Notes under the pieces: model-generated
Told to the model about the DNA's origin: nothing
Databases searched by the model: none
Seen by the model: the letters and a program-made list of their open reading frames with translations, nothing else
Shown: in pieces, positions 32,801-44,863 of the stretch
How positions within the stretch are numbered: position 1 is the stretch's first letter
How the letters are laid out: the number at the start of each line of letters is the position of its first letter
Made by a program: the position numbers and the translations under genes
DNA from: Drosophila persimilis
Lineage: Eukaryota; Arthropoda; Insecta; Diptera; Drosophilidae
Length of the DNA stretch: 64,000 nt
Assembly: GCF_003286085.1 (NCBI RefSeq)
Contig: NW_020825343.1
Location: 372,001-436,000, forward strand
Direction of reading: 5' to 3'

Positions 32801-35800
32801 GCGGCAGAAGCAGAACAAATAAATAATGCAAAGCAGAACAAGAAGAAGCAGAAGCCGAAGCCGAAGCCGCAGCCGAAGCAGGAGCGGCGAAGGTGGGACA
32901 GAGAAGATGAGCGGCAGCGCAGAATACGAGAAGAGGGAGAGCCTCAAAAAGAAAGCTCCGACGTTGTCGTCGTCGTCGTCGTCGTCGTCGTCGTTGCTGC
33001 TGCTGTCGATCCCCCAACACAGCCGCCAAACGGTGGCCTGGCTGGGGCGAGGGGCAGGGGGGGGGCTGTGGCGAGGAGCAGCGACGTCCGACGACCGGAA
33101 ATGTGCAATAAAATTTGAATGTTTCTTTATTATTATCATCATCCCCATCATCATCCGCCGCAGCGCAGCAGCAGCCCAAGCCCAAGCCCAAGTCCAATCC
33201 CAATCCCAATCCGAAGCAGCCGCTGCCTCACTCTCCTGTTCGTTTTTTATGTTTTTCTTTGGTTTGCAGCTCCACTCTACACTCTCCACTCTCCACTCTC
33301 CACTCTGCACGCTACACCCCGCACCCCAGTCTCCACTCCATGCTCCACTCTCCAAAGACCAGTTTCTTCTTCCTCTGGCGGTTCCCCTGTGTTTCCTTTT
33401 TGTTTTTGCTAGTGTTGTGAGTTCCTCTCGTGACGCAGGCGCAGAAATAATAAATTGCAGCCTCGCGGTGACGTTGCCAAAAACAGGACAACGCTCCCGC
33501 CTCCGCCTCCGCCACTGCTCCACCACTACCACCAACGCCATAACACAAGCAACTCCAACTCCATCTCCATTGCCGCCGCCGCCTCCATGCAACCGTCCGT
33601 CCGTACGTCCGTCCATCCATCCATCGCCATTCATTCATTCATTCATGCGTTGGTCCGACTTTGGGTCCGACCAGGCAGGCAGGCAGGCTCTCAGCCTCTC
33701 AGCCTCTCGGCCTCTCCGCTGTTCCGCTGCTCGAAATGTGCAGAAGCCGCCCGACTGGTTTGCCCCCTTCGATTTTGGATGCTGCCGCCCGATGGGGAAG
33801 AAACTGGGTTCTGGGGCGCTGGAGCGCTGGAGCCTGGAGCCACCAGCTTTATTTATAAACTTTGTTTCCTGTACGCGGTGCTGTTGCACTCGAAGCGAGG
33901 GGGGAAGAGACGCAAGATCCAATCGCCGTACCAGCTGTCAGGGAACCAGCTCCAGCCTGGGTTCCGCAGAACTAGTTCACCATCCCAGTTCCCGGGAACC
34001 GCAGCGTAGCCCACGCACCCGGGCTCCGACGCTGACGCGACTTCCCACGCCAGAAACTCGGGCGATTCCCCCCATTCGCACGCCAGGCACGTTTCGGCCA
34101 GAGATGGTGGCCTGCATTTTGCTCAGTGTACTTACACGCACACACACACACACACAGCATAAGCGTAGACGAAACGGGTTTTCTTAACCAATTTTTTTTT
34201 GTATTTGTGACTTGGAGTTTCGATTGTTGTTTTTCTTTTTCTTTTTGGTTTTTTTTTTTTTTTGCTGGCGACGTCTTCTTGTGCCTTTGTGCATAATTTT
34301 GTGCTGCCTGCCCACTTCTGACCGCGCCTTCTGCCTGCTGCCCCCCCTCCGAGGAGAGCTTTTGGCAGAAGTTCATTCAAAAAAGCGAAAGACTTAGGCA
34401 ACAAACTTGAACGTGACGGACGGCAGGAGGAGCGACGGGCAGCAGGAGGCAGTGGAGGGGCACGGGCAGGGGAACTTTTGTAGAGTTTGCCTCGCCTTAA
34501 CTCCATGTGATTCATTACGCCCACTCTCGACAACGGCGACCGCATAATCAAAACCCAAGACGATAGACACGTAAACCACACAGAGGAGTGGACTCATACC
34601 CATACCCATACCCATACCCATGCCCATACCCATGCCAGTCCCATACCCCGTACCATAGCCCACAGCCCAGACCCAGACCCAAGCTCAGGCCCAGACTAAG
34701 ATACGAGACAAAAGCCCAAATCGACCACAAAAGCCAAATCAAATTTATGGCCTTTAATTGAAATGCGATTTGTTGATGTTGCTGTTGCTGTGGCTGTGGC
34801 TGTGGCTGTGGCCCGCCATCGGTATTATTATTATTATTATTATATTATTATATTTGTTGCTAATACTTTTTATTATTTTGGTGCCGACTCGAAAATGCCG
34901 AAAAACTATGGCAAACGGGTTCTCCGGCGTGCGGTCTCTGACTCTTCTCTGACTGAGCTTCTTCCCATTGTTTTTCTTGCAGAGATGCGAGTGACATCAA
35001 AGGAGCTGCCAACCACCAAATGGAGGCGCGAGCGCCGCCAGCGTACCGCCGAGTACCAGGTTCACGACGCCGGCGTCGGCAGCAGCGACAGGGAGCGGGA
35101 GCGGGAGGACCGTGAAATGGACAGCCCCATTGACATGTCGGTGACATCGGGGGCACTGAAGCTTCATCAGAATCGGGCCTCGCCGCCGCCGCCCTACCGC
35201 GAGCCCCTGCCGGGGACCAACTACGCGGCCAACAGCCGACCCAGCGTCATCACCCAGGCACCGCCAAAGCGGGAGGTCCCAGAGCCGGCCCACTCCTCAG
35301 GTAGGACACTGCTCTTTGCCCAGATTCCCACAGATATCAACTGATTAATATTTGATTGCAGAGAACGTGGCCATGTGCGACATTGACGAGCACTTCCGCC
35401 GTTCGCTGGGCAAGGACTACGCGGCCCTCTTTGCTAAGAAGTCGCCAACGCCCACACCCACACCCACGCCCTCGCCCAGTGGAACTCCTATGCAGCAGAT
35501 ATCGCCCCTGGCCTATGGATCGACATCAGCAGGAGCAGGCGCAGGCGCTGGGGCAGGAGCAGGAGCAGGAGCAGCAGCTTCTCCTCTTCTCTACCAGCAA
35601 CATCGCTCGCCACTGCAGAAGCCTGGCCTGGCCATGATGCACTCGCCCACGCTGCGATCGGGGCCAGAGTCGCCGCAGCTGGAGTTACCGCCGCCGCAGG
35701 AGGAACCGCTGCCGCTCTCACTGCATCGTTCCCCGACGCCACCGTCGCCGTCACCGTTGCCGCTACTGCCGCCACAACTACCACAAACATCAGCAACTGC

Positions 35801-36206
35801 TCCCAGCCAGGCACTGGACACACCGGTGACCGCCAAGCGAGCACTGGACACACTGCATCACACGCCGCCCAGGTACAACACTCCGCCACCGCCGCCAGCG
35901 TACGGCAGCGTCCCAGCCTCTACGCCAACGCCGACTCCAACTCCAACACCAACACCGACCCCGACGCCAACTCCAACGCAGATTCCCAATCCCAGCAGCA
36001 CCCCCACGATGCCGGCGATCATACGCGTGAAGGCCGAGCCGGGATTGGCAGCTGTGGCCGCATCCTCGACGCAGACGCCACCCGCCTCGCCCACCTCGTC
36101 CACGAACATTTCGATATTCACCAAGACTGAAGCCTCCGTCGACGATCACTTTGCCAAGGCGCTGGGCGAGACCTGGAAGAAGCTTCAGGGTGGCCACAAG
36201 GATTAG
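20891..36206 (+). CDS. Tgi: Tgi, Vestigial-like 4 homologue with two Tondu domains
   Basis: Tgi is a nuclear corepressor partner of Scalloped (TEAD) that opposes Yorkie in Hippo growth control. Exons of the short form are 20891-20951, 34983-35300 and 35362-36206, all joined in phase 1, giving 407 residues. The N-terminus 'MESALDVLSRAATMVQNN' closely resembles the start of vertebrate VGLL4. Exon 2 holds 'RPSVIT', also shared with VGLL4, and a PPPY motif. The last exon has Tondu 1 ('IDEHFRRSLGKDYAALF', about residues 134-150) and Tondu 2 ('VDDHFAKALGETWKKLQ', near the C-terminus). It also carries two more PPxY motifs (PPRY, PPAY), the type that binds Yorkie WW domains, and Pro/Thr repeats. The first intron is about 14 kb. 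An acceptor at about 20818 implies a further 5' UTR exon upstream. Confidence 0.92.
20952..29169. other. First long intron region of Tgi, including the second promoter and leader
   Basis: No nested gene is supported. The intron holds many short tandem repeats: a GGAC run (about 21728-21742), GGGTCCG/GGGTCTG repeats (about 22237-22275), GGGATG-type repeats (23580-23615), and CTG runs (about 23692-23730, 25972-25990 and 26130-26160). A relic of a common fly repeat lies at 27580-27690 ('ACCTTTTACAGGGTGTATGA', 'TATATCTGATCTGATATAG'). The last about 900 bp (28270-29169) are the likely second promoter and 5' UTR, rich in hexamer repeats. Confidence 0.45.
28500..28935 (+). repeat. Purine-rich hexamer arrays in the Tgi exon-B leader
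   Basis: Arrays of related 6-mers: GAGTCG/GAGTCA/GCGTCA and GGCAGA at about 28505-28580, and GTATCT/GTATCG followed by GAGTCA/GGCAGA/GGCGCA at about 28859-28935. They lie 0.2-0.7 kb upstream of the second Tgi start codon, probably inside its 5' leader. Confidence 0.65.
29170..29785 (+). CDS. Tgi: Alternative first coding exon of Tgi
   Basis: An open frame starts at ATG 29170 (MKHHLLGAMEYHGAVFILNA), with an in-frame TGA 21 bp upstream, so it is a true start rather than an internal exon. It ends at a donor (AAAG|GTTCGT) at 29785 in phase 1. That is the same phase as the other first exon, so it splices cleanly to 34983 and would give a 592-residue isoform. After the hydrophobic/aromatic start it has poly-Ala, a Ser-rich stretch, Gly-Gln repeats ('GQGQGQGQGHGQG') and His/Gln-rich tracts. 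It lacks the VGLL4-like N-terminus, which the isoform would lose. Both Tondu domains and all PPxY motifs are kept. Confidence 0.8.
29786..34982. other. Intron of Tgi before the Tondu-encoding exons
   Basis: Intronic. It holds simple repeats (CT run 30933-30972; CAA runs 31830-31868; GTC run 32965-32995; CCCATA run 34594-34636; TTA run about 34824-34855) and decayed repeat relics at about 31260-31510 and 32000-32470 ('GAGGGTATACAGATTTCG', 'ATACCCTTCACAAGG'). Long open frames here follow simple repeats on both strands and are not credible genes. Confidence 0.45.
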
Positions 36207-37150
36207 GAGGAGGAGCAGCCACTACACCCCGATCCTGAACCCGATCCCGATCCGATCCTCACCCAGATCCAACTCAAGAGCTGTTTTTTTTTTTTATTAT
36301 AAATATTTCAAACTACACAATTAACGTTTAAAGATCTCATGACGATGTGAAAGGAAATTCTTCAACTGCGAGTGTATTACAATTACAATATGTTTCTGAT
36401 AATGATTTTTTTGAATATTGAATATTGAATATTGATAGCGGTTATATACGGATATATGTATATGATGATATATGATTTATGATACGATGATATGATATAC
36501 TATGATTTATGTGTATGGAAAACTGTGTATACGTACAAGTGACAAAATTTTTTTGTATTCTTAATGCTTAGTTGGTAGAGACTAATCCTTAATAATATAC
36601 CTATTACGATTAAGTGCAAATCCTACAAATAATATACATATATATTATTGCTTACAAATCCAAATGTGAATGTTGTTTTTGTCTCAAATATTGCGTGTAC
36701 AGCGGTCGGATGATCTAGCCGCCAATACAGGTAGACATCTTAAAGACCGGCGAGCCGGATTGCCGATCATTAAAGAAACCAAGGCGCTTAAAATAGGGTT
36801 TTTAGCCCCGATCACCAAGATCCGAATCAATTACGCCATGGACAATGGCAACGGTAAACACGGTGGACACGGTGGTGCAGCTGCTTTGTATGTTACCAAT
36901 GTCAAAGTGGAAATTATAATAATTATACCAATTTCAAATAACTTTGTATCTGAATTTCATTTTGAATCAGCCCGGCAAAAAACAGCTGTTGGCGTGGGGA
37001 TTGGCATTTTTCGATAAGATGACGTGCAAAAGAAAACGCCAGGTGGCGCTGTATATACTTTGTTGCGCTCGAGAGCACAATGTGTGCGTAGGTAAGAGTG
37101 GCACTCACAGCGAACGATATTCTATTCGATAACAAAATCTAATACTACTT
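36207..37150. other. Tgi 3' UTR and spacer
   Basis: The Tgi 3' UTR is AT-rich with TATATGATAT-type repeats (about 36410-36520). No canonical AATAAA was seen close to the stop codon; ATTAAA occurs at 36769. A coding-looking 115-codon frame at 36670-37017 is discussed as a finding but not called. Confidence 0.4.
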
Positions 37151-37159
37151 CATATACGG

Positions 37160-37260
37160 TAGTACTTTATTCTTTTCGGTATATTTTGACGAGAAATTGA
37201 CTTGAAAGGTATATTGCTGAGAGTCAGATGGATCCGCGGTCACATTGATAGTACAGTAAA
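37160..37260 (+). repeat. Dispersed promoter-motif repeat, upstream Spt20 copy
   Basis: Contains 'TTTTCGGTATATTTTGACGA', 'GAGAGTCAGATGGATCCGCG' and a one-base-off Motif 1 (CGGTCACATTG). It is a second, more decayed copy of the unit at 37500-37645, in the same orientation about 0.4 kb upstream. Confidence 0.65.
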
Positions 37261-37499
37261 TTCAAACGAATATCAATATCGAGAGATTTGATTTCCGATC
37301 ATAGACAGAGAACGATTAACCCGTTGTCGACCGGTGGGTATACAACATACACTGCACGAAAATTATGAATCTTGAAGATTTTTAGCGCACTTCAGGTGAA
37401 AGATATCGTGGTTTTTTGTAAGTAAGGAGTTAGGATATGATGGAACTACAAGAAAATCTAATAAACAGTATGATCTATTGCGGTTTAATTCATGTTGTT

Positions 37500-37645
37500 C
37501 ACCTTTTCAAATAGAGGGGGGCTAAGTGGGCTAAGTTCGTTTAATCATTGGTATATTTACGGTATATTTTGAAAATGAGAAACATGTAAAATATTTCGGT
37601 ATATTTCTGAGGGTCAGATAAATCCGCGGTCACACTGATCGCACA
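37500..37645 (+). repeat. Dispersed promoter-motif repeat at the Spt20 promoter
   Basis: Order along the plus strand: 'GCTAAGTGGGCTAAGTTCGT', 'GGTATATTTACGGTATATTT', 'TTTCGGTATATTTCTGAGGG' (Motif 6), then a perfect Motif 1 (CGGTCACACTG, 37627-37637). The distance to the Spt20 start codon is about 570 bp, which fits a promoter plus 5' UTR. The inner 100 bp match the RpL26 copy read on its own coding strand. Confidence 0.75.
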
Positions 37646-38207
37646 GTACATTTACATTGCAAAAAAAGCCTAAAACAAAGTTTTTAAACAATTAAAATTA
37701 AGCAATCTTATGCATATTATTAAAGAACAACCCCTGCGTTCGCCTATCAATTAAAGCAAAAGTGGTGGCTGTGTATTGTTGTTGTGCAAACGAGCCAAAA
37801 AGACCGTCGTCCAGCAGAGGGGCGAAGAGAGAAAATGTCACCCAAAGCAGCAGCAGCAGCAGCAGAAAAAGTGTGAAGAAATTACATTTCTGCTCAAAGG
37901 CGCACTAAAAAAACACAACAATAAGACATTTAAAAAACAATAATGGTTCTACACTGAAATGATACACAAACAAGTGAGTGTTACGGTAGGGGGCGCAGCC
38001 CCGAGGCGTGAGCGAAAATAAAAGACAACAACAAGCGATCTGTAGTTGTAATTTCACAGGGGCAGACACCTGCAAGCGCAATGAGAGCAACGCTGATCCT
38101 TAACAGGCCTTCGATCGAACTCAGTCGAACTCTATCCTGGCTTGAATGTCGTCGGTAATTGGACTCGGGATCCACAGTTGGGACTCTTCTTGCAATCCGC
38201 TGGCACA

Positions 38208-41200
38208 ATGCAAAGCCTGGACTCATCGTGCCAAGAAGCCGACGTAAGACCCTTTCGCGCCTATTACCAGTCGGTTAATCGACCAATCTAATAACGTATT
38301 CTCCCTCTCTTTTGCTCTTCGAATCGTTTATCTGCAAATAGTTTATCATAAATGACACGCTGAAGAAGTTGAAGGGCTCCAACAACTCTGACCATGCCCC
38401 GGGACTAGCTCATGCCGTGGTCCACGGCACGGGCGTCCACCAGCAGCAGCAGTTTGTCCAGTACCAGCCAGCCTCCTCCCCCAGTAGTCATCAGCTGCAG
38501 TCGCAGCAAACGCAGTCCTACCACCACCTCCACACGGCGCTCCAGCAACAGCAGCAGTCATCCCCAGTCGTCACTGTTGGCTATCCGACGAGCAGTAAAT
38601 CGTATCTGGAGACTAGCCTGCTGCAAGCCATACCACAGATTCCTGCCCAACCGCCCATCTGCATCTTCGATGACGATGAGTCGCCGCCCGATGGGGGAGG
38701 GGCGTCAATTGGGGGCTCCCTGGGCATACTCACTGAGCCGACATCGGCCACGCCCACCGGCCTGCCCACAGCGATTGCCCCGTCGCCCTCATCATGCTCA
38801 TCATCGACAACGACTCTGTCGAATTTCAACTCAATCACATCGCCCTCGCCAGTAGTTCCTGACTTGTTGCTGTCTACGCCGCCAGGCATCAACTCCAGCC
38901 TAAGCAATAATTCGACTGCCGCAGCTGCAACGTCGACGACGACGACGACGAACCCTACGACGACGGTCAGTAAGAAACCGGAGAAGCGGCCCGCCTCTGC
39001 CAACTCAACCTCCTCCTCCGGGGGCCATCACCTGCATCACCATCACCTGCACCACCAGTCACACAACCACCATGGGGTCCATGGGGCCTCGCCCGCGTCG
39101 TCGCCCAGTAAGAGGCAGAAGTCCAATAGCAACAGCACCAGCAAGGAGTGCAGCTCCTCTAGTCGCAGCTCAGCTTTATCCTCAGCCCCATCCTCCTCAT
39201 CGTCGTCGTCAACAGCGCGCGCTGGCGCCGGCGCTGCCTCCAACAACAACAATAGCACCTCGTCCTCAACGAAGGGCTCCTCGGTGTGTCCACCGGGCAG
39301 CACGAAGTTCTTCAATCTACACGAGAAACTCAAGGATCTTTATATGCAGCTGCTAAGCAACGACATCAACTACTTTGCCGAGACAGGGGTAAGTGTAGGA
39401 GTGGATAGCCCCTAATAACATATATTGTAAATTGTTTCTCCCAATTTGCAGCTTAAGCAGCGCACACGATCGTTTACCCTGGAGCGGCTGGTGGAGCGCG
39501 AGAAACTCAACACGATCGTGGTGAACCTCTATCCTGGCAACAAGGGATACTCGCTGGCCCTGCACTACGATGAGCATGTGACGCTGAACACGCAAACGAA
39601 CGAGTGGTCCGTCAGTGACAGGGACGAGGCGGCGAGCGAAGGAGCAGGATCAGGAGGCCATAGGCGACTCTTATCGACCAAGTCTGCGGCAATGGATGAG
39701 AGCCAAGCCAAGGCAGAGTCGAAGCACGACTATGGCCTGGTTGAAGTGCTTCGATGGCCGTACGAGAACGATTTGCTGTTGCAGTGCATCGATCGCGAGA
39801 TCCTGCCAGAGTTTCTGATGGATCTGCTCTGTGCGGAGACAGTCAGCCTGTCGGATGGGGGAGAGGGAACGCGGATCTATGCCAAGCCTAGCGTTTTCTA
39901 CGCGGGCTGCGTCATCGCCCAGATCCGCGACTTCCGCCAGACGTTTGCCACCTCAACGAATATCTGTGATATGAAGCACATCCTGCTCAGGCCGACGAAC
40001 GCCACCCTCTTCGCGGAAGTGCAGCAAATAGGCAGCCAACTGCAGGCGGAGGATAAGCTTGCACTGGAGAGCCAGTTGGTGTTGGCCACGGCGGAGCCGT
40101 TGTGTCTGGAACCGGATCCAAGCATAGGACGGCAGGCCATCAATGCTCAGCACCAGCGCCAGCTCTTCAACTCGCACGAACTGCGCCGCCAGATGAAGAA
40201 GTTCACCCAGACTGCCATCAATCGGAAGCGCAAGCTGGACCAGTTCACCCACCACCATGGGCTGGAGCTGTGCGACTATCTGGCCCGACTGCGTCAGAGG
40301 CCCCGGACGGGGAGCAGTAGCGCTGGCGGCAACGCTACTCCGGCCACGGCACCCACCAACAATCCTCTGGTGGGCGCCATGCTCTCCTCCTTTACCTCAA
40401 AGGTCCCCAGGCGGCCTCACGAAGTGATTCGGCCCATTCGTCCTCCGTGCTTGGAGTACCCCGCCAATCTCAAGGTGCCCGAGCACGTCATCAGCGTAGA
40501 AAAGTATGCCAAGACCTTCGAGCCCCTCAATGAGTTCAGCGAGGCCTGCAAGGATGGCTGCCAGCCGAATTGTCGCCACAACTTCCAGCCCCAACTGATC
40601 GAGGAGTACGTCCTGGAGACTGAGCGGGAGGCCAACGAGGGACGGCGGGCGCTGTACCACATCAAGCTATCCATCTACCAGCGTCCCTCCGATGCGGAAT
40701 ACCTCGGCGAACTGTATGTGGATCGGGACTTTCGCGAGGGGGAGCGCAATGGGGAGTCCTGCCGCTTCGCGCTGGGCACTCGGGTGCATGCCAATCGATA
40801 CATTCAGCAATTTCGCGAGATCTTCACGGAGGAGGGGCGCAAGGCGGTCAAGATAACGCATTTGATACCAGGACATGTGCCAATTGTCACCCACACGGGG
40901 CTGACGAACGAGCAGCGGCTCCTCCTGCAGCAGCAACAACAGCAGCAGCAGAGGCAAGCTCAATTGCAGCAGCAGCAACAGCAGCAGCAACAACAACAGC
41001 CGCAGCATGTGGTAGTGGTCGGCAATCCCCAGCACCAACAACAGCAACAACAACAACAACAACAGCCTCAGCAGCAACAACAACAACAGCCACAGCAATT
41101 GTCTGCCACTGTGCACCATGTGGCCCAGCCTCGCCAACAAATCACCCAAAAGACTCTTAATCTAGCAGGGGGCAGCAATGTCATCAACGTGCAGCAAAAC

Positions 41201-41734
41201 ATAAGGCAGCAACCTCAACAGCAGCAGCAACAGCAACAACAACAGCAACAGCAAACGTACACCGTTGAAGGAACGCAGCAACAGGCAGCCACACAACAAA
41301 TTGTCCCGCAACAACAGCAGCCGCAGCAGCAGCAGCAGCACATACAGCTTCAACAGTTGGCCACCGGAAGCAGCAACTCTGCCACAACCACCCACCATGT
41401 AAGCCTGAGCAATGGCTCCCTGGTCCTGGTGCAACAGCAGCCCCAGCAGCAGCAGCCACAGCTGACCCAGGCCCTGCAACACTCAGGCATAACCATTCAG
41501 CCGGCCAGCATTCAACAGCAGCAGCAGCAGCAGGTGAAGGGGCCATCGGTCATTGGCACCAACTCTGCTCTGCGTGCCCAGCTGAACTCCAATGTGCCAA
41601 TTCTGGTGAGTAATAAATGCAATGTGCAAAGGATTTCATTGACTCTCACTCTCTCCTATCCATTCCGACAGCAATCGCAGCTGAAGGCTCAGCAGCTAAT
41701 GCAAAAGCAGCAGCAACAGCAGCAGCAGCAGCAT

Positions 41735-41769
<35 letters not shown>

Positions 41770-44700
41770 GCAACAACAGACAACTGCCTCCAGTAATAAC
41801 AATAACAACAATAACAGTAATAACAATATGAACAACTCGGCCGCAATCAATGCCATAATGAACAGCATCATAATCTCCGCCAATCAGTACCAACAGCAAC
41901 AGCAGCAGCAGCACGGTAAGAAGAAAAAACAGCCTCCTAGTGGAGGGGACCCATTAAGACTTGTTACTGATCGATCCCCTGGTGATCCTTTCAGGCGGGA
42001 CCACGACAAACAGCAATCACATTACAACATCCGGCAGCGGCAGTGGTGGCGGGGGCGGCGGCGGCGGCAACAATAACAACAACGGAAGCAACACCGCCAC
42101 GCTGAAGAACTCCAGCAATGCCTCAATTCTGAACCTGCTCAACAGTGCCCCAGCTGCCATGACCAGCACACCAGTGGCCAGTGGCACGTTCACATCCTCC
42201 ACCGGCCAACAGCAACCGCAGACGCTGACTCTGGTCCAACACCAGCAGCAGCAGCAGCAATCCGCTCCGGCCACCTCTGATGTAGCCACAGCCACCTATG
42301 TGCAGACAACGCGCGGTACGCCCACACTGGTGACTGCCCAGCGGAAGCAGCAGTCCAGTGAGGTGCTGCAGAACCTGCTGGGTGTCAACCGAAAGATCGT
42401 AGGAGGCGGTGGCACCACCACCACTACCTTTCGGACCAACTCTGCAGGCAATCTGATATCCGTCAACCTCAATCCGCCCACGCAGGCGCAGCACCAGCAG
42501 ACAGTAGACGGCGGCGGCCAGACGGTGCGAGTATCCATGTCGGCGCTGGCCTCGCAGCTGGCCTCTCCGCCTGCCATAATGACCAATCCCACCACAAGCT
42601 ATACGGTGATCTCGTCGGGCAACAGCGCTGCGACGGCTGCGGCCTGGATACAGAGTCCCACGGTGCCAGTGCAGCAGCGTATTCTGAACACTCTGAGAAG
42701 GGACAGCACCACAGCACCGCCCAACGCTATTGTAGTGGGAATGGCCGCTCCCTCGCCAGGCAGCGATTCGAATGCCTCGAATGCCAGCGGGTTCGCAGTG
42801 CCCAACAACCTGGCGTCGAGCAGCAGTAGCAGCGGCGGGGTGGGAGCTCTTTCCGCCCTGCTGACAAATGCGGCCACTCCCTCGCCCTCGGGTTCGGATC
42901 ACTCGCAGTCCTCGCAGTCGCATCAGAACCAGGCCTTGCTTGAGCGTCTCAGCAATGTTACTTCCAACGTGTCCGCCGTGGCCATGCCCCATATGTCGCC
43001 GCAGCAACCGACGGCGACGCAGCAGTTCATCACGAAGACCATCGTGCACTCTCCCGCTACATCATCGATACACTCGCCCATGTCTAGTCCGCATCCGCAG
43101 CCCTCAGCCTCGCCCCAGCAGCACCATCAGCAGCAGACGCAACAGCAACAAACCACCGCCACACTAAACCTGCAGGGCATCAATCTGTCACAGCTGCAGG
43201 GTGCCATGGCCAACTTTACCGGCCTTCAAGTGCAGATTCCCGGCTTCACGCAGCCCATCTCGCTGCAGTTCTCCGGCAACAGTTTGCAGCAACAGCAGCA
43301 GCAGTCGGGGAACTCGGCAACGGGTGCGGGCACGACGCAGGGCCAACAGAGGAGTGTTCTGGTGTCGGTTCCCGTCTCGAGCCAGCAGCACCAACAACTG
43401 CCACACACCATCACGCTGCAGACGCAGTCACACCAGCAGCAACAGCAGCAGCACGCTCCGCCGACGGGAACGATAGTCAGTCTGCCCTCGACAGTGGGCG
43501 GCACACAGACGGTGGTCATCACGAACAACGCAGGCGGCGGCGGAGGTAGCGGCAGTGGTAACGGTGGCGGCGGCAGCGGCGGCGGTGGAGGAGGAGGAGG
43601 AGCAACAACGGCCATGCTGACCCTTCCCATTGGTGAGTGAAAGGACAAGCTGAGGAGCAGAGGAGCGCACAGCAGAGTTGCAAACTCGTCTCGGCCGGGC
43701 CGAAGAGGATTTTCCTGATACCGATCTACCTGTTGCGATCTTCTTTATATCTGCATTATTTATATTTAACTCTTTTTCTTTTGATTGAACATGCTTAATT
43801 TTGTTCTCTTCTGTTTCTGTTTCGTTTCTCGTTTACAACAAAACCACATTCTCGTACAACACAAACCAATCCAAACCAAACCCAAAACGTTAACAACTCG
43901 TTTCGATCCCGCCCTCATGCAACTAAACTGTTTTATGTGTCTTGTGTGTGTTTAACCCGAAATGCCATCAGTTTGAGATTAGAGAGATCATTTTCTAAAC
44001 CCAAACCCAAATTCAAAACCATGCTACTCGTACTATATCCTACAAGTTGGCGGCCCCTCCAGTCGACCTCTGACAATTCTCATTGCAACCTAAAACAACA
44101 ACCAAAAAATCTCCCCGCACACCCACGTTCTGCTCTCTCTCTGCTTACAGCTCAAATAGTCGGTGCCGGTGTACAGAAACTAAATCCTCAAACAATACGT
44201 ACCTCAAGTGTTGGTGGTGGTGTAGGTGTTGCCCAGCAGACGATCCAGCAGCAACAGCAGCAGCAGTCGGGCAACAGCAACACGGCTGCCATTCAGCTGG
44301 TGGGCACCATCCAGCCCCGGGCCCGGAACGTCCAGGTGGTTGGAGCCAAGCAATTAACCACCAGCAGACAGCTTATCACTACTCAACGCCAGATAGGTGG
44401 CTCGACACTCAAGATAGCCACTACTCCGATGAATGGTGATTGAAATTAACTTTTCGAGTACCTGCAACGATTTATAATCCTTTTCCTTGTAGCTGCCAAT
44501 GTCGTAACCAGTAGTGGCGGTCCCATTGTTATGTCTGGCCAGAAGCTGCAGCTAAAGACTGTGAAGGCGCCAATGCAGCAGCTGCAACAGCAGCAACTGC
44601 AGCTGCAACAGCAACATCGAATACTCAACCAGCAGAGCACCGCCACAGTCTCGTCACAGACACTGTCCAGTCCCAGCCAGGTGCAGGTGCCGCAGCAACA

Positions 44701-44863
44701 GCAGCTGCAGCACATCCAAATCGCTGGACGAGCCACCACTGCCACGGGAGCCATAACCCAGCGGACACTCACGGCTCTGGCGGCGGCCAAGCAGCAACAG
44801 CAGCAGCAGCAACAACAGGCGGCGGTCAATCGACGGCGTTCCACCACCGACGCGACAAAGTAA
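38208..44863 (+). CDS. Spt20: SAGA complex subunit Spt20
   Basis: Spt20 is a structural subunit of the SAGA histone acetyltransferase/deubiquitinase coactivator. Seven exons: 38208-38243, 38342-39388, 39452-41605, 41672-41915, 41995-43632, 44151-44435 and 44493-44863. The sum is 5775 nt, exactly 1925 codons (1924 residues). It starts MQSLDSSCQEAD then 'FIINDTLKKLKGSNN'. The Spt20 domain begins around residue 335 ('KLKDLYMQLLSNDINYFAET', 'RSFTLERLVEREKLNTIVVN') and runs to about residue 560 ('VEVLRWPYENDLLLQCIDRE', 'VIAQIRDFRQTF'). The C-terminal two thirds are Gln-rich (many CAG/CAA runs) with Gly, Ser and Thr tracts, typical of fly transcription cofactors. The gene converges on Vps36. Confidence 0.94.

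Noticed and set aside
32522-34187. Frames of 370 and 453 codons on opposite strands in the Tgi intron
   Set aside because: They follow simple repeats, have no family likeness, overlap each other and lack conserved-looking segments.
34594-34636. CCCATA array considered as telomere-like repeat
   Set aside because: Short, imperfect and interior; Drosophila telomeres do not use such repeats, so it is a plain microsatellite.
40667-41914. Long minus-strand frames rich in Leu, Ala and Val
   Set aside because: They are the reverse of CAG/CAA runs coding for Gln in Spt20.
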